DNA of 55,147 bases, taken from assembly GCF_003966145.1 (NCBI RefSeq), contig NZ_RXNR01000026.1, positions 1 to 55,147 on the forward strand, in the 5' to 3' direction. The notes under the pieces were generated by a model that was given only the letters and a program-made list of their open reading frames with translations, did no database searches and was not told the origin of the DNA. The position numbers and the translations under genes are program-made. Within the stretch, counting starts at the first letter, position 1. Every line of letters begins with the position of its first letter. This stretch comes from Lysinibacillus telephonicus. Its GTDB lineage: Bacteria; Bacillota; Bacilli; Bacillales_A; Planococcaceae. Of this stretch, positions 54,065 to 55,147 are shown in pieces.

Positions 54065-55000
54065 TTGAGTAATGAAGCACCTGTATACGGAGGTCAAGCA
54101 CTATTAGAAGGTGTTATGTTCGGCGGCAAAGATCATACCGTAACAGCTATCCGTCGAAACGATAATTCAATAGAATATTACTATGCTAAAAAACAGAAAA
54201 AACCAATTTTCCAAAAGTTAAAGAAAATTCCTTTTGTTCGTGGAGTAATTGCATTAATTGAGTCTTCTGGACTTGGCGCAAAACATTTACAATTTGCAAG
54301 TGAGCGCTATGATGTTAATCCTGGTGAAGAAGAGGAAAATGAAGCAGAAACATCCAAGCTGCAAATGATTCTAGGTGTTGCAGTTGTTGGGGTGCTCTCC
54401 TTCTTATTCGGGAAATTTATTTTCACCTTAGTACCGGTATTTTTAGCAGATCTTTTTTCTCCTTGGATTTCAGGAAAATATCCTCAAATTTTCTTAGAAA
54501 CAGGATTTAAGCTAATATTACTTCTTGGATATTTATATGTCATATCGATGACACCGCTTATTAAACGTGTTTTCCAATATCACGGAGCAGAGCATAAAGT
54601 GATTAACTGTTATGAAGCAGGCATGGATTTAACTGTAGAAAATGTCCAAAAACAATCAAGACTACACTACCGATGTGGATCCAGCTTTATTTTATTTACT
54701 GTAATTATCGGGATGTTTGTTTACTTCTTCTTCCCGACTGACCCTTTATGGCTGCGTGTTGTTATTCGTATTCTATTAATTCCAGTAGTTCTTGGAATTT
54801 CTTTTGAAGTACTACAAGGAACAAACGCTCTAAGAAATATCCCTGTATTAAGATACCTTGGCTATCCTGGGCTTTGGCTGCAATTACTAACAACGAAAGA
54901 ACCAAAAGATGACATGGTCGAAGTGGCAATCGCTTCATTCAACAAACTTCACGAGGTAGAAAAAAACCCAGAAGTAGCCATGGAATTACATCATGACTAA
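54065..55000 (+). CDS. yqhQ: YqhQ-like DUF1385 membrane protein
   Basis: 311 residues, TTG start behind GAGAGAGTGGTG. PVYGGQALLEGVMFGGKDHTVTAIRR is the DUF1385 opening. YHGAEHKVINCYEAG and LHYRCGSSFILFTV are the family's conserved core, with several membrane helices around them. Function unknown; it opens divergently from yqhR as in Bacillus. The stop is at 54998-55000. Confidence 0.9.
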   Translation: MSNEAPVYGGQALLEGVMFGGKDHTVTAIRRNDNSIEYYYAKKQKKPIFQKLKKIPFVRGVIALIESSGLGAKHLQFASERYDVNPGEEEENEAETSKLQMILGVAVVGVLSFLFGKFIFTLVPVFLADLFSPWISGKYPQIFLETGFKLILLLGYLYVISMTPLIKRVFQYHGAEHKVINCYEAGMDLTVENVQKQSRLHYRCGSSFILFTVIIGMFVYFFFPTDPLWLRVVIRILLIPVVLGISFEVLQGTNALRNIPVLRYLGYPGLWLQLLTTKEPKDDMVEVAIASFNKLHEVEKNPEVAMELHHD

Positions 55001-55030
55001 ACTTACGGGCTGTTCAGAATGTAAAATGAT

Positions 55031-55095
55031 ATGCTCCCTATTAGGTAGACAGATGAAAAAATAAAAATTCATCTACCTAATAGGGGGCTTTTTTT
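55031..55095. terminator. Long hairpin at the right edge
   Basis: CTCCCTATTAGGTAGA and TCTACCTAATAGGGGG form a long stem, followed on the plus strand by TTTTTTT. It could terminate yqhQ. Because a start codon lies directly after it, it may instead be the leader hairpin of the mobile element that begins here. Confidence 0.6.
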
Positions 55096-55147
55096 ATGAC
55101 CTTTTATAAGTATCCAAAAGAATTTATGTTAAAAATTATTCAACTTT
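55096..55147 (+). CDS. 5' end of a gene, possibly an IS transposase (partial)
   Basis: An ATG at 55096 opens MTFYKYPKEFMLKIIQL and runs off the window. The pattern K-Y-x-x-E-F-x-L-K-I-I-Q resembles the N-terminal helix of IS3-type OrfA transposase proteins. There is no classical ribosome binding site, only the hairpin before it. Seventeen codons cannot settle the identity. Confidence 0.3.
   Translation, partial: MTFYKYPKEFMLKIIQL

Noticed and set aside
1-55147. tRNA or rRNA genes
   Set aside because: I saw no convincing cloverleaf or rRNA segment on either strand by eye; a tRNAscan-SE run would settle it.

Overview
The window is low-GC Firmicutes DNA. The right end carries a conserved Bacillales block (accC-accB, spoIIIA genes, efp, a Xaa-Pro peptidase, aroQ, yqhR, yqhQ), with yqhY and the spore protein gene tlp nearby. 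Gene order, tlp and the spoIIIA genes point to a spore-forming lineage of Bacillales, probably a Planococcaceae/Lysinibacillus-type genome. That placement is inference, not a database result.

Layout. (1) About 1-17,440: a tail of displaced, modular toxin cassettes, all on the minus strand. Five cassettes (one broken by an in-frame stop) and one short remnant each start inside the RHS/YD-repeat core, lack any start region or secretion domain, and end in a different toxin domain followed by a different immunity-like gene. Most are closed by a terminator hairpin. (2) 17,459-22,939: the one complete effector, a 1826-residue VgrG-like/hydrophobic pre-toxin/RHS/nuclease-like fusion. (3) 22,970-40,394: one long minus-strand operon. 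In transcription order it encodes a sheath-like protein, a tube-like protein, a J-domain protein, two FHA proteins, a PP2C phosphatase, a membrane PP2C-like protein with helical repeats, two proteins of unknown but probably structural role, a large Hsp70-like ATPase, a further conserved protein, a DcrB/Eag-like chaperone, a stand-alone VgrG, a pentapeptide-repeat protein, an unknown small protein and a DUF4280 PAAR-like tip. (4) 40,759-43,753: a divergent membrane-anchored vWA protein, and convergent with it a Ser/Thr protein kinase. (5) 44,059-55,000: chromosomal housekeeping genes, ending at what looks like the edge of an insertion sequence.

My reading of regions 2-4 is a dedicated apparatus resembling a contractile injection system: VgrG spike, PAAR-like tip, sheath-like and tube-like proteins. 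It lacks a visible ClpV-type AAA+ ATPase and the TssJLM membrane complex of canonical type VI secretion. Instead it has an Hsp70-like/J-domain pair, and a kinase/phosphatase/FHA set resembling the threonine-phosphorylation control of type VI systems. Its cargo is the VgrG-RHS fusion, whose C-terminal toxin could be replaced by recombination with the downstream cassettes. The VgrG, PAAR-like, Hsp70, J, FHA, PP2C, vWA and kinase calls rest on visible motifs. The sheath, tube and baseplate assignments are inference from architecture and context.

The spoIIIA block is unusual. spoIIIAA and spoIIIAB are absent from between efp and spoIIIAC, spoIIIAF is cut down to its membrane hairpin, and a dispersed repeat lies next to the truncated spoIIIAF. 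A second copy of that repeat lies inside the injection-like operon.
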